Origin: Acidimicrobiaceae bacterium
Lineage (GTDB): Bacteria > Actinomycetota > Acidimicrobiia > Acidimicrobiales > RAAP-2
Direction: 5' to 3'
NCBI GenBank assembly: GCA_003162395.1
Contig: PMON01000081.1
Span: 286-55,364 of the forward strand
DNA length: 55,079 bases
Each line of letters opens with the position of its first letter. The stretch's first letter is position 1. The position numbers and the translations under genes were made by a program. The notes below the pieces were generated by a model, which saw only the letters and a program-made list of their open reading frames with translations, did not search any database and was not told the DNA's origin. This document shows, piece by piece, positions 8,088 to 15,932 of this stretch.

Positions 8088-8752
8088 CGATAGCGCCAGT
8101 CGAAGGGCTCATCAGGCTCCTCGGGCCGCACCGGTGCGGCCGCGCGTGCCGCCGCGATGAACGCGGCGACCTTCCTCGGGTCCTTGATGCCGGGCGAGGA
8201 CTCGACGCCCGTCGCGACGTCGACGCCGAATGGCGCGACACGGTGGATCGCCTCGGTGACGTTCTCGGGCGTCAGCCCGCCTGCGAGCACGAGTCGCGAG
8301 GCGTCGCCGAGCCCCTCGAGCACCGAGAAGTCGACGAGCCGGCCGCTGCCCGGCGTCGGCGCGTCCACGAGGACGAGGTCCGCACCGAAGTCGTCGGCTT
8401 CGGTGAGGCGAGGGCTGCCGGCCGGGAAGGCCTTGATCACCATCCCGATCCGCTCTCGCACGTACTGGGTCGTCGCGGGCGTCTCGTGACCGTGCAGCTG
8501 GGCGCCAGAGAGCCCCGCGTGATTCACGATGTCGACGACGCGCTGGGGGGCCTCGTCGCGGAACACGCCGATCGAGATCGTGTCGGCGGGCAGGCGCTTC
8601 ACGATGTCGGCCACCTTTGACGCCGCGAGCTGTCGCGGGGACGGGGCGAGTATGAACCCGACCGCCGAGGCCCCGAGACCGACGGCGAGCAGCGCGTCCT
8701 CCTCGGTCGTGACGCCGCAGATCTTGACGAAGAACCGGTCCGTGGGGATCAC
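8084..8752 (-). CDS. trpF: Phosphoribosylanthranilate isomerase
   Basis: Converts N-(5-phosphoribosyl)anthranilate to CdRP. 222 residues, TIM barrel. The N-terminal [12 protein letters not shown] carries the catalytic Cys; [29 protein letters not shown] and [10 protein letters not shown] are the family landmarks, and [16 protein letters not shown] is the phosphate end. In Mycobacterium PriA does this job, so a separate trpF is informative about lineage. It overlaps both neighbours by four bases. Confidence 0.93.
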   Translation of the reverse strand: MIPTDRFFVKICGVTTEEDALLAVGLGASAVGFILAPSPRQLAASKVADIVKRLPADTISIGVFRDEAPQRVVDIVNHAGLSGAQLHGHETPATTQYVRERIGMVIKAFPAGSPRLTEADDFGADLVLVDAPTPGSGRLVDFSVLEGLGDASRLVLAGGLTPENVTEAIHRVAPFGVDVATGVESSPGIKDPRKVAAFIAAARAAAPVRPEEPDEPFDWRYR

Positions 8753-9552
8753 GCCGCCGCCCCGCTGACGCTTGCCTCGCGGAAGTCCGCCACCGCGCGG
8801 GCCGGGTCAGCCGCCCTGACGAACGCCTCGCCGACGAGGATCGCGTCGTAGCCGAGCTCCGCGAACCGTCGCGCGTCGCGCGCGTCGCGGATGCCGGACT
8901 CGGCCACGGTCACGACGTCCGAGGGGAACCTCGACGCGAGGGCCGCAGCACGCTCCGGATCGACCTCGAAGGTGGCGAGGTCACGCTGATTCACGCCGAC
9001 GACGAGCGCACCGAGGGCGAGTGCGAGCCCCTGCTCCCTCGCGTCGTGGACCTCGACGAGCGAGGTGAGCCCGAGGGCGGTCGCGATCTCGAACAGGTCC
9101 CGCAGCTCGGCGCGCGAGAGCGCGGCGACGATGAGCAGCACCGCGCTCGCGCCCATGAGCCGGGCGTCGCAGACGTCCTGGGCGCACACCGTGAAGTCCT
9201 TGCGCAGCACGGGCAGCGTCGTCGCGTCGCGGACGATGGCGATGTCGTTCAGCTGGCCGCCGAAGTGGGGCTCGTCGGTGAGCACCGAGATCGCCGCGGC
9301 GCCGCCCTCGTCATAGGCAGCGGCGAGGTCTCCCACGTGGAGGTTCTCGCGGAGGACCCCGGCACTCGGTGAGCGGCGCTTGACCTCGGCGATCACCCGG
9401 ATCTCTGCTCGGTCGGGACGCACGAGAGCGGTGAGCAACGAGGGCGGCACGATCGCTCGCCCCGCGCGCTTCAGCAGCTCGTTGAGGTCGCGCTCGTCGC
9501 GAGCCGCGCGTTCACGGTGGTACGCGAGGATCGTGTCAAGACGCGTCGCCAC
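8749..9552 (-). CDS. trpC: Indole-3-glycerol phosphate synthase
   Basis: Ring-closing decarboxylase that makes indoleglycerol phosphate. With the GTG at 9552 it has 267 residues. The N-terminal LDTILAYHRERAARDE, the IAEVKRRSPSAG lysine motif, VLRKDFTVCAQDV, VGVNQRDL and VAESGIRDARD identify it. The open frame extends upstream but that section is inside ygfZ and does not look like TrpC. It overlaps the ygfZ end by 17 bases, the longest same-strand overlap in the operon. Confidence 0.93.
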   Translation of the reverse strand: MATRLDTILAYHRERAARDERDLNELLKRAGRAIVPPSLLTALVRPDRAEIRVIAEVKRRSPSAGVLRENLHVGDLAAAYDEGGAAAISVLTDEPHFGGQLNDIAIVRDATTLPVLRKDFTVCAQDVCDARLMGASAVLLIVAALSRAELRDLFEIATALGLTSLVEVHDAREQGLALALGALVVGVNQRDLATFEVDPERAAALASRFPSDVVTVAESGIRDARDARRFAELGYDAILVGEAFVRAADPARAVADFREASVSGAAA

Positions 9553-10270
9553 GTTGAGAGCGTAGTGAAGGGTCCTCGAGCACCTTCGCCAGCTGCGCGC
9601 CGGCGGACGTGCGCACCTCGATGGTCCCCCCCGCCGCGTCGCGCCGGTGCACGACGGCGAGCGCCAGCCACGAGTCGGCGTCGGCGGCGATCGACGTGAG
9701 GCGGCCCTCACGAGCCGGATCGCCTGCAGCGTCGCCGACCCGCGCGGGCTCGGCGACCTCGAGTCGGCACAGCACGAACGGGGGCGTGGCGCCGCGCGCC
9801 TGCATCCTCGCGACCAGCTCCTGGCCGGGGTAGCAGCCCTTCGTGAACGACACGCACCGGTCGCGCAGCTCGTGGGCGACGCCGTGCACGGCGAGCCCGC
9901 GTGCGAGCTCTTCAGGCCCGGGGAGCCCGGCGCGGATCCGCGTCAGCTCGCTGTCGAGCGCCGCGACGTCGTCGGCGCCGAGCGGCACCGGGCCATCGAA
10001 GTCGACCTTCGAGCGGATCGCGAAGCGCTCGAGTCGCGCGCGCAGCAGCACGCCAACCCCCACGGGGACCTCGAAGGTGACGAGCTCGTGCGCGGTGCGG
10101 CGAAGCAGCGCCGACGCCACGATCTCGCCCTTCGGATCGAGCACGAACGTCGGGGCTCCCTCGCCGACCGCGAGGCCCGTGAGGTCCTGGGTCACCTGGG
10201 AGTCGCTGTAGGCCAGAGCGTCGGGGCCCCCCACGAGGACCAGCTCGGTCACCGGGTCGTGCGAGGTCAC
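9536..10270 (-). CDS. ygfZ: Folate-binding YgfZ/GcvT-like protein
   Basis: The YgfZ family uses tetrahydrofolate in Fe-S cluster maintenance. 244 residues with the GTG at 10270. The diagnostic KGCYPGQE motif with its conserved Cys is present in CVSFTKGCYPGQELVARM; GcvT-like beta structure flanks it. It sits between trpE and trpC, overlapping trpE by GTGA, so it is embedded in the tryptophan operon with no obvious pathway link. Function in tryptophan synthesis is not implied by sequence. Confidence 0.88.
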   Translation of the reverse strand: MTSHDPVTELVLVGGPDALAYSDSQVTQDLTGLAVGEGAPTFVLDPKGEIVASALLRRTAHELVTFEVPVGVGVLLRARLERFAIRSKVDFDGPVPLGADDVAALDSELTRIRAGLPGPEELARGLAVHGVAHELRDRCVSFTKGCYPGQELVARMQARGATPPFVLCRLEVAEPARVGDAAGDPAREGRLTSIAADADSWLALAVVHRRDAAGGTIEVRTSAGAQLAKVLEDPSLRSQRGDAS

Positions 10271-11805
10271 GCGGTGTCCTCGCCAATGAGGTTGGCCACG
10301 CTCACTGCCTCGAGGAGGGCGGCCGCCTTCGCGCGGCACTCCCGGTCCTCGGTGGCCGGGTCGGAGTCAAAGACGATCCCGGCGCCCGCCTGGACCGACG
10401 CGTGGCCACGGTTGTCGACGACGAGCGTGCGGATCGCGATCGCCGTATCGACGTTGCCGCAGAGATCGAGGTAGCCCACGACGCCGCCGTAGACGCCGCG
10501 GCGCGTGGGCTCGAGCTCGTTGATGAGCTCCATCGCGCGCACCTTGGGTGCCCCTGAGAGCGTGCCGGCCGGCAGCGTGGCGCGCAGCACGTCGACAGGC
10601 GAGAAGCCCTCGGCGAGCTGCCCGGAGACCTGGCTCGTGAGGTGCGTGACGTGGCTGAATCGCTCGACGACCATCAGCTCGTCCACGACGATCGTGCCGT
10701 AGGCGCAGACCCGGCCGAGGTCGTTGCGCCCGAGGTCCACGAGCATCACGTGCTCAGCGCGCTCCTTGGGGTCCTCGGAGAGCTCGCCCGCGAGTCGATC
10801 GTCCTCGGCGTCGGTCAGCCCGCGAGGGCGCGACCCCGCAATGGGTCGGAGCCTCGCCTGTCCGTCACGGAGGCGGACGAGCGCCTCGGGGGACGATCCG
10901 ATGACCGTCCAGTTATCAAAGCGCAGGAAGAACAGGTGCGGGCTCGGGTTGAGCGCGCGGAGCGCGCGATACACCGTGAACGGCGGTGCCGTCAGGTCGC
11001 AGTCGAAGCGCTGCGAGAGGACCACCTGGAACACGTCGCCCGCGGCGATGTACTCCTTGGCGACCGCGACGGCCTCGCGATAGTTCTCGGAGGTCCGATT
11101 CTGCGACGTCGCGACGGCAACACCGTTGCCGCGCGCGGGCAGCTCGAACGGCACGAGCCCGGGGGCCTGGGACAACTCGTCCACGATCGCGGCGACCCGC
11201 TCGCACGCGCGGTCGTAGCTCGCCTCGATGTCGGCGTCATCGAGGGCACGCGTCGCGACGTTCACGACCACGACGAGCCGCTGGCGATAGTGGTCGAACG
11301 CGAGGAGCTCGCCGATGAGGTGGAAGGCCGCGTCGGGATGGCCCAGGTCGTCGGCGAGGGGCTCGGGTATCCGTTCGATCTCCCTGACGACGTCGTAGGC
11401 GAGGAAGCCCACCAGCCCGACGTGCAGTGGCGGGAGTCCTCGCAGCATCGGGGCGCGGTGCGTGGCGTCGACGCGCTCGAGGTAGCTGAGCGAGCCCTCG
11501 CCGGGCAGCGGGATAGGCATCGCGCCGGTCGTGTGCATCGTCCCGTCGGCAGCACGGGTGAACGTCCCGAGGACGTTGGTGCCGACGAAGCTGTAGCGCC
11601 CCCAGCGCTCGTCACGCTCGGCTGACTCGAGCAGGAAGCCTGGTCGATCGCCGGCGAGCGCGGCGAAGGCCGCGACCGGGGTGAGCGTGTCGGCGACCAC
11701 CTCGACGGCGACCGGGACGATCCCGTGGTCGTAGGCGAGCGAGCGGAACTCGTCTCGCGTCGGGAACACGCCGGTCTGGGCGCGAACCGCGGGACTCGTC
11801 GTCAC
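10267..11805 (-). CDS. trpE: Anthranilate synthase component I
   Basis: Makes anthranilate from chorismate using ammonia from a TrpG amidotransferase. 512 residues. The chorismate-binding domain shows QVVLSQRFDC, SSPEALVRLRDG, IAGSRPRG, DLGRNDLGRV, PAGTLSGAPKVRAMELI and IRTLVVD. Neither trpG nor trpD is in the window, so the amidotransferase must be encoded elsewhere. GTG start overlaps the upstream GroES-fold gene as GTGA. The leaderless operon start leaves no room for a leader-peptide attenuator. Confidence 0.95.
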   Translation of the reverse strand: MTTSPAVRAQTGVFPTRDEFRSLAYDHGIVPVAVEVVADTLTPVAAFAALAGDRPGFLLESAERDERWGRYSFVGTNVLGTFTRAADGTMHTTGAMPIPLPGEGSLSYLERVDATHRAPMLRGLPPLHVGLVGFLAYDVVREIERIPEPLADDLGHPDAAFHLIGELLAFDHYRQRLVVVVNVATRALDDADIEASYDRACERVAAIVDELSQAPGLVPFELPARGNGVAVATSQNRTSENYREAVAVAKEYIAAGDVFQVVLSQRFDCDLTAPPFTVYRALRALNPSPHLFFLRFDNWTVIGSSPEALVRLRDGQARLRPIAGSRPRGLTDAEDDRLAGELSEDPKERAEHVMLVDLGRNDLGRVCAYGTIVVDELMVVERFSHVTHLTSQVSGQLAEGFSPVDVLRATLPAGTLSGAPKVRAMELINELEPTRRGVYGGVVGYLDLCGNVDTAIAIRTLVVDNRGHASVQAGAGIVFDSDPATEDRECRAKAAALLEAVSVANLIGEDTA

Positions 11806-12146
11806 AGGTACAGGCCGGTCCCCGCCCCGTCGTCGCGAGTCGCCACGGCGTGGATGTCGCGCTCGCGCAGGATCACGAACTCCTCCCCGCGGAGCTCGAC
11901 GTCGAAGCGGTCCTCGGGGTTGTAGAGCACCTCGTCACCGATCTTGACCGTGCGGACGTGCGGGCCAACGGCGACCGCCGTCGCCCAGGCGAGCCGACGT
12001 GAGACCTGGGCTGTCGCGGGGATCAGGATGCCCGCACGAGATCGTCGCTCGCCCTCGGGGTCCCCTGGACGCACGAGCACGCGGTCGAACAGGACGCTCA
12101 GTCCTTCGTGCGCGCTCGCGCGCGTGATGGGCTCGGTCGCGGTCAC
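11802..12146 (-). CDS. GroES-fold (Cpn10-like) protein heading the trp operon
   Basis: 114 residues. The Cpn10 fold is recognisable: FDRVLVRPGDPEGE at the first strand, a mobile-loop-like SRAGILIPATAQ, then AVGPHVRTVKIGDEVLYNP and EEFVILRERDIHAV, the GroES dome and roof strands. The C-terminus has a short extra tail (DDGAGTGLYL). No groEL is adjacent, so it is a lone paralogue. It is the first gene of the trp operon, with stop and trpE start overlapping. Whether it binds a chaperonin or is a repurposed fold cannot be told. Confidence 0.8.
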   Translation of the reverse strand: MTATEPITRASAHEGLSVLFDRVLVRPGDPEGERRSRAGILIPATAQVSRRLAWATAVAVGPHVRTVKIGDEVLYNPEDRFDVELRGEEFVILRERDIHAVATRDDGAGTGLYL

Positions 12147-12158
12147 GACTAGACGGTA
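12147..12158 (-). promoter_or_regulatory. Putative leaderless promoter of the groES-like/trp operon (TACCGT, N6, GTG)
   Basis: TACCGT (12158-12153 on the minus strand) is followed by CTAGTC and the GTG start. With transcription starting at the GTG there is no 5' leader for a trp attenuator or T-box. Confidence 0.5.
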
Positions 12159-12214
12159 CCGGACCGCACGTCGCGACGGTGCGAGCCAGGTTTGTCCGCG
12201 GGCCGTCCTTCGGG

Positions 12215-12226
12215 CATCATCTCTAC
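12215..12226 (+). promoter_or_regulatory. Possible leaderless promoter of the 68-codon gene (CATCAT, N6, GTG)
   Basis: CATCAT ends six bases before the GTG at 12227. It carries the same C-for-T first-base variant as the fabD and UPF0104 sites. Confidence 0.35.
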
Positions 12227-12433
12227 GTGCAAGAACGCGGCGAGATCCAGGCGCTGGGGGCGTCCCTCCGAGAGCTCTTGGGGCGGGTGACCGCGCTCGT
12301 CGAGCACGCCGGCAGCGACATACCTCGTGATGACGAGCTCGAGTTGGTCGCCATCGAGCGCGGCCTCGCGTCGACGCTGCGACGAGTCGAGCGCCTCACC
12401 GCGAAGGCCGAGAGCTCGCGGCGCCGCGGGTAG
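12227..12433 (+). CDS. Small helical protein, unknown function
   Basis: 68 codons if the GTG at 12227 is used; an upstream in-frame ATG at 12179 would add 16 residues that look non-coding. The protein is charged and helical (RGEIQALGASLRELLGRV, VAIERGLASTLRRVERLTAK), with no Cys, signal or membrane segment. It diverges from the groES-like/trp operon and converges on nth, overlapping the nth 3' end by 38 bases. I do not recognise it. Codon bias and the upstream hexamer favour a real gene. Confidence 0.5.
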   Translation: MQERGEIQALGASLRELLGRVTALVEHAGSDIPRDDELELVAIERGLASTLRRVERLTAKAESSRRRG

Positions 12434-13091
12434 GCACGCCTCGCCGCGGGCAGAGGTCCTCGAGCACGCAGGCATCGCATGCCGGTCGCCTCGCGGTGCA
12501 CGTCGCCCTGCCATGGAGGATCATGCGGACGCTGAACCCGCCCCACTGCGCAGGGAGCAGGGCTCGACAGAGCACGCGCTCGATCCCGACTGGCTCGGTC
12601 GCCCTCGTCAGCCCGAGTCGGCGGCTGAGCCGCATCACGTGCGTGTCGACCGGCAGGCCGGGGAGCCCGAACGCGACGCTGCGCACGACGTTGGCCGTCT
12701 TGCGACCGACGCCGGGGAGGCTCTGGAGATCCTCGAGCGACTGCGGGACCTCGCCGCCAAACCGCTCGCAGAGAACGGCGGCGAGCCCGACCAGGTGCTC
12801 GGCCTTCGAGCGAAAGAAGCCAGTTGTATAGATGAGCTGCTCGAGCTCTTCTCGCGGGGCGGCCGCGAGTGCTGCCGGCGTCGGGAAGCGAGCGAAGAGC
12901 GAGGGCGTCACCTCGTTCACACGCACGTCGGTGCACTGGGCGGACAGCACGGTCGCGACGACGAGCTCGAACGCGTTGCGATGCCGCAGCGCGCACAGCG
13001 ACGTCGCGGTGCCCGGAAAGCGAGCCTCAAGTCGTCGGTCGACCTCAATGGTGCGCGCCCGAGCGGTGAGCGCCGTGCGCGGTGTGGGCAC
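12396..13091 (-). CDS. nth: Endonuclease III (DNA glycosylase/AP lyase)
   Basis: Removes oxidised pyrimidines in base excision repair. 231 residues with the GTG at 13091. The helix-hairpin-helix [12 protein letters not shown] carries catalytic Lys131; Asp149 is in LPVDTHVMRLS. The 4Fe-4S ligands are Cys198, Cys205, Cys208 and Cys214 (C-x6-C-x2-C-x5-C). TACCCT ends six bases before this GTG, which decides the start over longer in-frame options that enter mshD. It is divergent from mshD with a 36-base gap. Confidence 0.93.
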   Translation of the reverse strand: MPTPRTALTARARTIEVDRRLEARFPGTATSLCALRHRNAFELVVATVLSAQCTDVRVNEVTPSLFARFPTPAALAAAPREELEQLIYTTGFFRSKAEHLVGLAAVLCERFGGEVPQSLEDLQSLPGVGRKTANVVRSVAFGLPGLPVDTHVMRLSRRLGLTRATEPVGIERVLCRALLPAQWGGFSVRMILHGRATCTARRPACDACVLEDLCPRRGVPTRGAASSRPSR

Positions 13092-13103
13092 CGCTGAAGG
13101 GTA
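13092..13103 (-). promoter_or_regulatory. Putative leaderless promoter of nth (TACCCT, N6, GTG)
   Basis: TACCCT (13103-13098, minus strand), TCAGCG, GTG. It shares the 36-base divergent gap with the mshD promoter. Confidence 0.5.
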
Positions 13104-13115
13104 CCGACCTCTCAG

Positions 13116-13127
13116 TAGGCTCGATCG
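13116..13127 (+). promoter_or_regulatory. Putative leaderless promoter of mshD (TAGGCT, N6, GTG)
   Basis: TAGGCT (13116-13121) then CGATCG and the GTG start. TAGGCT is the exact hexamer also found at ppm, alaS, rel and pdxS. Confidence 0.55.
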
Positions 13128-13991
13128 GTGGACCCGTCGTGGCAGATCATCGACGAGTTGAGCGACGAGGGTCGCCGCGAGGTCGAGGCGCTGCTTCGCG
13201 CGATCGAGGAGAACTCGCGCGACGAGGCACTGACCGAGGACCAGCGCGATCTCCTTCAGTCGGGCGCCGATGCCAGCCACGCGCTGCAACGCGGACCGGA
13301 TGGGGCGTTGCTCGGGTACGCGATCATCGCCGACGGCGCCCCACGGCGCTCCGAGCCTGCCCTCGGGACCTTCGACATGGAGCTCGTCGCGGCACTCGAG
13401 GCGACCGGGGACCCGGTCTCGATCCTGCTGCGTCCTGTCGACGATGAGCTGGCTGGAGCGCTCGCCTCACGAGGATGGCGACCGACTCGCGAAGTGCACC
13501 GACTCGTGATGCCACTTCCGGCGGCGCCGCCGCCGCCGACGAGACTCACGGTGCGGTCGTTTCGTCCGGGCGTCGACGACCAGGCATGGGTCGACCAGAA
13601 CAACGCGGCGTTCAAGGGGCATCCGACCCAGGCCGACATGACCGTCGAGCGCCTTCGCGCGCGATTCAGCTCGGACTGGTTCGACCCGGCGGGCTTCGTG
13701 TTGTTCTTCGACGGTGACCAGCTCGTCGCCTCGTGCTGGACGAAGGTCCATCCCTGCGCGAGCGGCGACGTGGGCGAGATCTACGTGATCTCGGTCTCCC
13801 CCGATGCCCAGGGGCGCGGCCTTGGCCGCGTGGCCGTGCTCGCGGGCCTGCAGCACCTCGCGGCGAAGGGCCTCTCGACCGCCGAGCTGTTCGTCGAGGA
13901 GACCAATCGCGCTGCCTACGCGCTGTACCTGTCGCTCGGCTTCCGACTCGACGCACGAGTCGTCGAGTTCCTCTACGACACCGCGGACTAG
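13128..13991 (+). CDS. mshD: Mycothiol synthase
   Basis: Acetylates Cys-GlcN-Ins to finish mycothiol, the actinobacterial thiol buffer. 287 residues with two GNAT domains. The N-terminal half is degenerate and lacks a clear acetyl-CoA loop. The C-terminal half has WVDQNNAAFKGHPTQAD, typical of MshD, then GEIYVISVSPDAQGRGLGRV as the acetyl-CoA site and FVEETNRAAYALYLSLGF. Monocistronic between divergent nth and convergent VIT gene, whose stop shares CTAG. mshC is also in this window. Confidence 0.88.
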   Translation: MDPSWQIIDELSDEGRREVEALLRAIEENSRDEALTEDQRDLLQSGADASHALQRGPDGALLGYAIIADGAPRRSEPALGTFDMELVAALEATGDPVSILLRPVDDELAGALASRGWRPTREVHRLVMPLPAAPPPPTRLTVRSFRPGVDDQAWVDQNNAAFKGHPTQADMTVERLRARFSSDWFDPAGFVLFFDGDQLVASCWTKVHPCASGDVGEIYVISVSPDAQGRGLGRVAVLAGLQHLAAKGLSTAELFVEETNRAAYALYLSLGFRLDARVVEFLYDTAD

Positions 13992-14680
13992 CCGGCTCCC
14001 ACCGCGTGACCGACGGCGGCGGTCACGCCTGCGGCCACGGTGGCGACGAGGAGGCTCCGCATCGCGCCCACCCACCAGGGTCGCCCGCTCAGGCGCCCGA
14101 GCACCGCGCCGAGGGTGGCCGCCCCGACCGCGCCGAGCCCGATCGACCAGGCGATCGCCCCGCCGCCCCCACCGATGAGCCAGGGCAAGAGCGGCAGGAA
14201 CGCTCCGAGCACGAACGACACGAATGATGCTGCAGCTGCCTTGACGGGCGAGCCGAGAGCTGCGGGATCGACGCCGAACTCCTCTCGTGCGTGCGTCTCG
14301 AGCGCGAGCTCGGGGTGCGACATCACCTCGACCGCCATCCTGCGCGCGAGCTCTGGTGCCATCCCCTTGCGCACGAAGCTCTCGATCAACTCCTCGGTCT
14401 CGAGCTCCGGCGAGTCGCGCAGCGCGCGCCGCTCGATGTCGAGCTCGCGCTCGAAGAGCTCACGCTGCACCGTCATAGAGAGGTACTCACCGGCAGCCAT
14501 CGAGAACGCACCGGCAACGAGGCCCGCGAGCCCCGCGAGTCGGACCACCGAGGCGGCCGGGTGGGCGCCGGCGAAGCCGAGGATCAGCGACACGTTGGTC
14601 ACGAGGCCGTCGGACATGCCGAAGACCGCGGCCCTTGGGCCACCGCTCGTGATGTCGCGATGCTCTTCTTCGTGAGGCAC
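13988..14680 (-). CDS. VIT1/CCC1-family iron/manganese transporter
   Basis: Membrane protein of the vacuolar iron transporter family, which exports or stores Fe2+/Mn2+. 230 residues. The first membrane segment is preceded by GMSDGLVTNVSLILGF, the family signature. A second segment (GLVAGAFSMAAGEYLSM) leads into a cytoplasmic helical metal-binding region rich in Glu (RELFERELDIERRAL, ELETEELIESFV). Three C-terminal hydrophobic segments follow. A TACGCT hexamer six bases before the GTG supports the start. The metal is not determinable from sequence. Confidence 0.88.
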   Translation of the reverse strand: MPHEEEHRDITSGGPRAAVFGMSDGLVTNVSLILGFAGAHPAASVVRLAGLAGLVAGAFSMAAGEYLSMTVQRELFERELDIERRALRDSPELETEELIESFVRKGMAPELARRMAVEVMSHPELALETHAREEFGVDPAALGSPVKAAAASFVSFVLGAFLPLLPWLIGGGGGAIAWSIGLGAVGAATLGAVLGRLSGRPWWVGAMRSLLVATVAAGVTAAVGHAVGAG

Positions 14681-14692
14681 TTCGGCAGCGTA
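14681..14692 (-). promoter_or_regulatory. Putative leaderless promoter of the VIT gene (TACGCT, N6, GTG)
   Basis: TACGCT (14692-14687, minus strand), GCCGAA, GTG. No Shine-Dalgarno. Confidence 0.5.
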
Positions 14693-14734
14693 CCGGTGGC
14701 GCTCGTGAGGAACGGTGTGCGGGCATGCTCACGG

Positions 14735-14762
14735 TACGATGCGACGGCACGGGAGGAGATCC
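14735..14762 (+). promoter_or_regulatory. Promoter and Shine-Dalgarno of the maoC gene
   Basis: TACGAT (14735-14740) and GGAGGAG (14752-14758), the latter four bases before the ATG. This is a short-leader promoter rather than a leaderless one. Confidence 0.45.
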
Positions 14763-15218
14763 ATGGGCATCACGGTCGGCAGCATCGAGGAGTACGCGAA
14801 GCACGTCGGCGAGCATCTGGGTTGGTCGGACTGGACGACGGTGACCCAAGAGCAGGTCAACCTCTTTGCGGACGCCACGGGCGACCATCAGTGGATCCAC
14901 GTCGACCCCGAGCGCGCGAAGGAAGGACCGTTCGGTGGACCGATCGCGCATGGCTACCTCACCCTCTCGTTGATCCCGGTGCTCATGGCGGGGATGGTGC
15001 ACGTCGAGGGCGTCCGCATGGGCGTGAACTACGGGGCGAACAAGATCCGGTTCCCCGCGCCCGTGCACGTGGTCTCGGAGATCCGCCTCGGCGCGACGCT
15101 CGCAGAGGTCACCGAGATCCCAGGTGGTGCCCAGTCCGTCGTCGACGTCACGATCGAGGAGCGCGGTGCGTCCAAGCCATCCTGCGTTGCACAGGTCGTC
15201 TTCCGCTACTACGTCTGA
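14763..15218 (+). CDS. MaoC-like (R)-hydratase
   Basis: Hot-dog fold enzyme that usually hydrates enoyl-CoA or a related thioester. 151 residues. Hydratase-2 motif with catalytic Asp and His: FADATGDHQWIHVDPERA; substrate channel FGGPIAHGYLTLSL. The ATG is chosen because of GGAGGAG immediately upstream; a longer in-frame start lacks support. The stop is followed directly by menG, so it heads a maoC-menG-menF unit. A role tied to menaquinone is not established; it may act in fatty-acid degradation. Confidence 0.88.
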   Translation: MGITVGSIEEYAKHVGEHLGWSDWTTVTQEQVNLFADATGDHQWIHVDPERAKEGPFGGPIAHGYLTLSLIPVLMAGMVHVEGVRMGVNYGANKIRFPAPVHVVSEIRLGATLAEVTEIPGGAQSVVDVTIEERGASKPSCVAQVVFRYYV

Positions 15219-15932
15219 GTGATGCCACCCCCGCTCGCCACTGGTGAACTTCCTGTTGGTGCCGAGAAGACCCAACGCGTCCGCGAGATGTTCGACACGA
15301 TCGCGCCTCGATACGAGGTCGTCAACCGCCTCATCACGTTCGGGCTCGACGCGCGATGGCGCACGAGGACCGTCCGGGCGCTCGGTCTCCCACAGGGCAG
15401 TGTCGTGGTCGACGTGGCGACGGGCACCGGCGAGCTGTCATCCGTGGCACGGCGGGCGGGCTTCGAGGTACTCGGCTTCGACCTGTCCTTCGGCATCCTC
15501 GAGGCCACGACCTCGACGCTGCCGACCGCGCAGTGCGACGCCGCCTGGCTGCCGATCGCCTCGGGGATCGCCGACGGGGTCGTCTGCGGCTTCGCGCTCC
15601 GAAACTTCACCGAGCGAGCTGGCTGCCTCGCCGAGATGGCGCGCGTGCTGCGCCCCGGCGGCCGGCTCGCCGTCCTCGAGGTCGGCGCGCCAGAGCGCGC
15701 CGTGACGCGCGTCGGCTTCGACGTCTGGTTCAACAAGGTGGTGCCGCTCGTCGGCGGGGCGGTCTCTGATGCCGAGGCGTACCGCTATCTCCCGCGGTCC
15801 GTCGCCTACCTGCCGACGCCCGACGCCCTTCGCGAGGAGCTGTGCACCGCGGGGTTCTCGAGTGTCAACCGGCATCTCTTGAGTGGCGGCCTGAGCCAGC
15901 TGATTGTCGCGACGAAGCGGGGACGGCCATGA
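15219..15932 (+). CDS. menG: Demethylmenaquinone methyltransferase
   Basis: SAM-dependent C-methylation that completes menaquinone. 237 residues. N-terminal VREMFDTIAPRYEVVNRLIT is the UbiE/MenG signature, VVVDVATGTGELSSVA the SAM loop, and VCGFALRNFTERAGCLAEM plus RVLRPGGRLAVLEVG follow. GTG-ATG are consecutive at 15219 and 15222, so either may start it. No gap to the upstream maoC stop; ATGA overlap with menF. Confidence 0.9.
   Translation: MMPPPLATGELPVGAEKTQRVREMFDTIAPRYEVVNRLITFGLDARWRTRTVRALGLPQGSVVVDVATGTGELSSVARRAGFEVLGFDLSFGILEATTSTLPTAQCDAAWLPIASGIADGVVCGFALRNFTERAGCLAEMARVLRPGGRLAVLEVGAPERAVTRVGFDVWFNKVVPLVGGAVSDAEAYRYLPRSVAYLPTPDALREELCTAGFSSVNRHLLSGGLSQLIVATKRGRP

Noticed and set aside
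11802-12330. trp attenuator, leader peptide or T-box upstream of the trp genes
   Set aside because: I found no Trp-rich short ORF, no terminator with T-run and no T-box consensus by eye, and the promoter signature leaves no leader.
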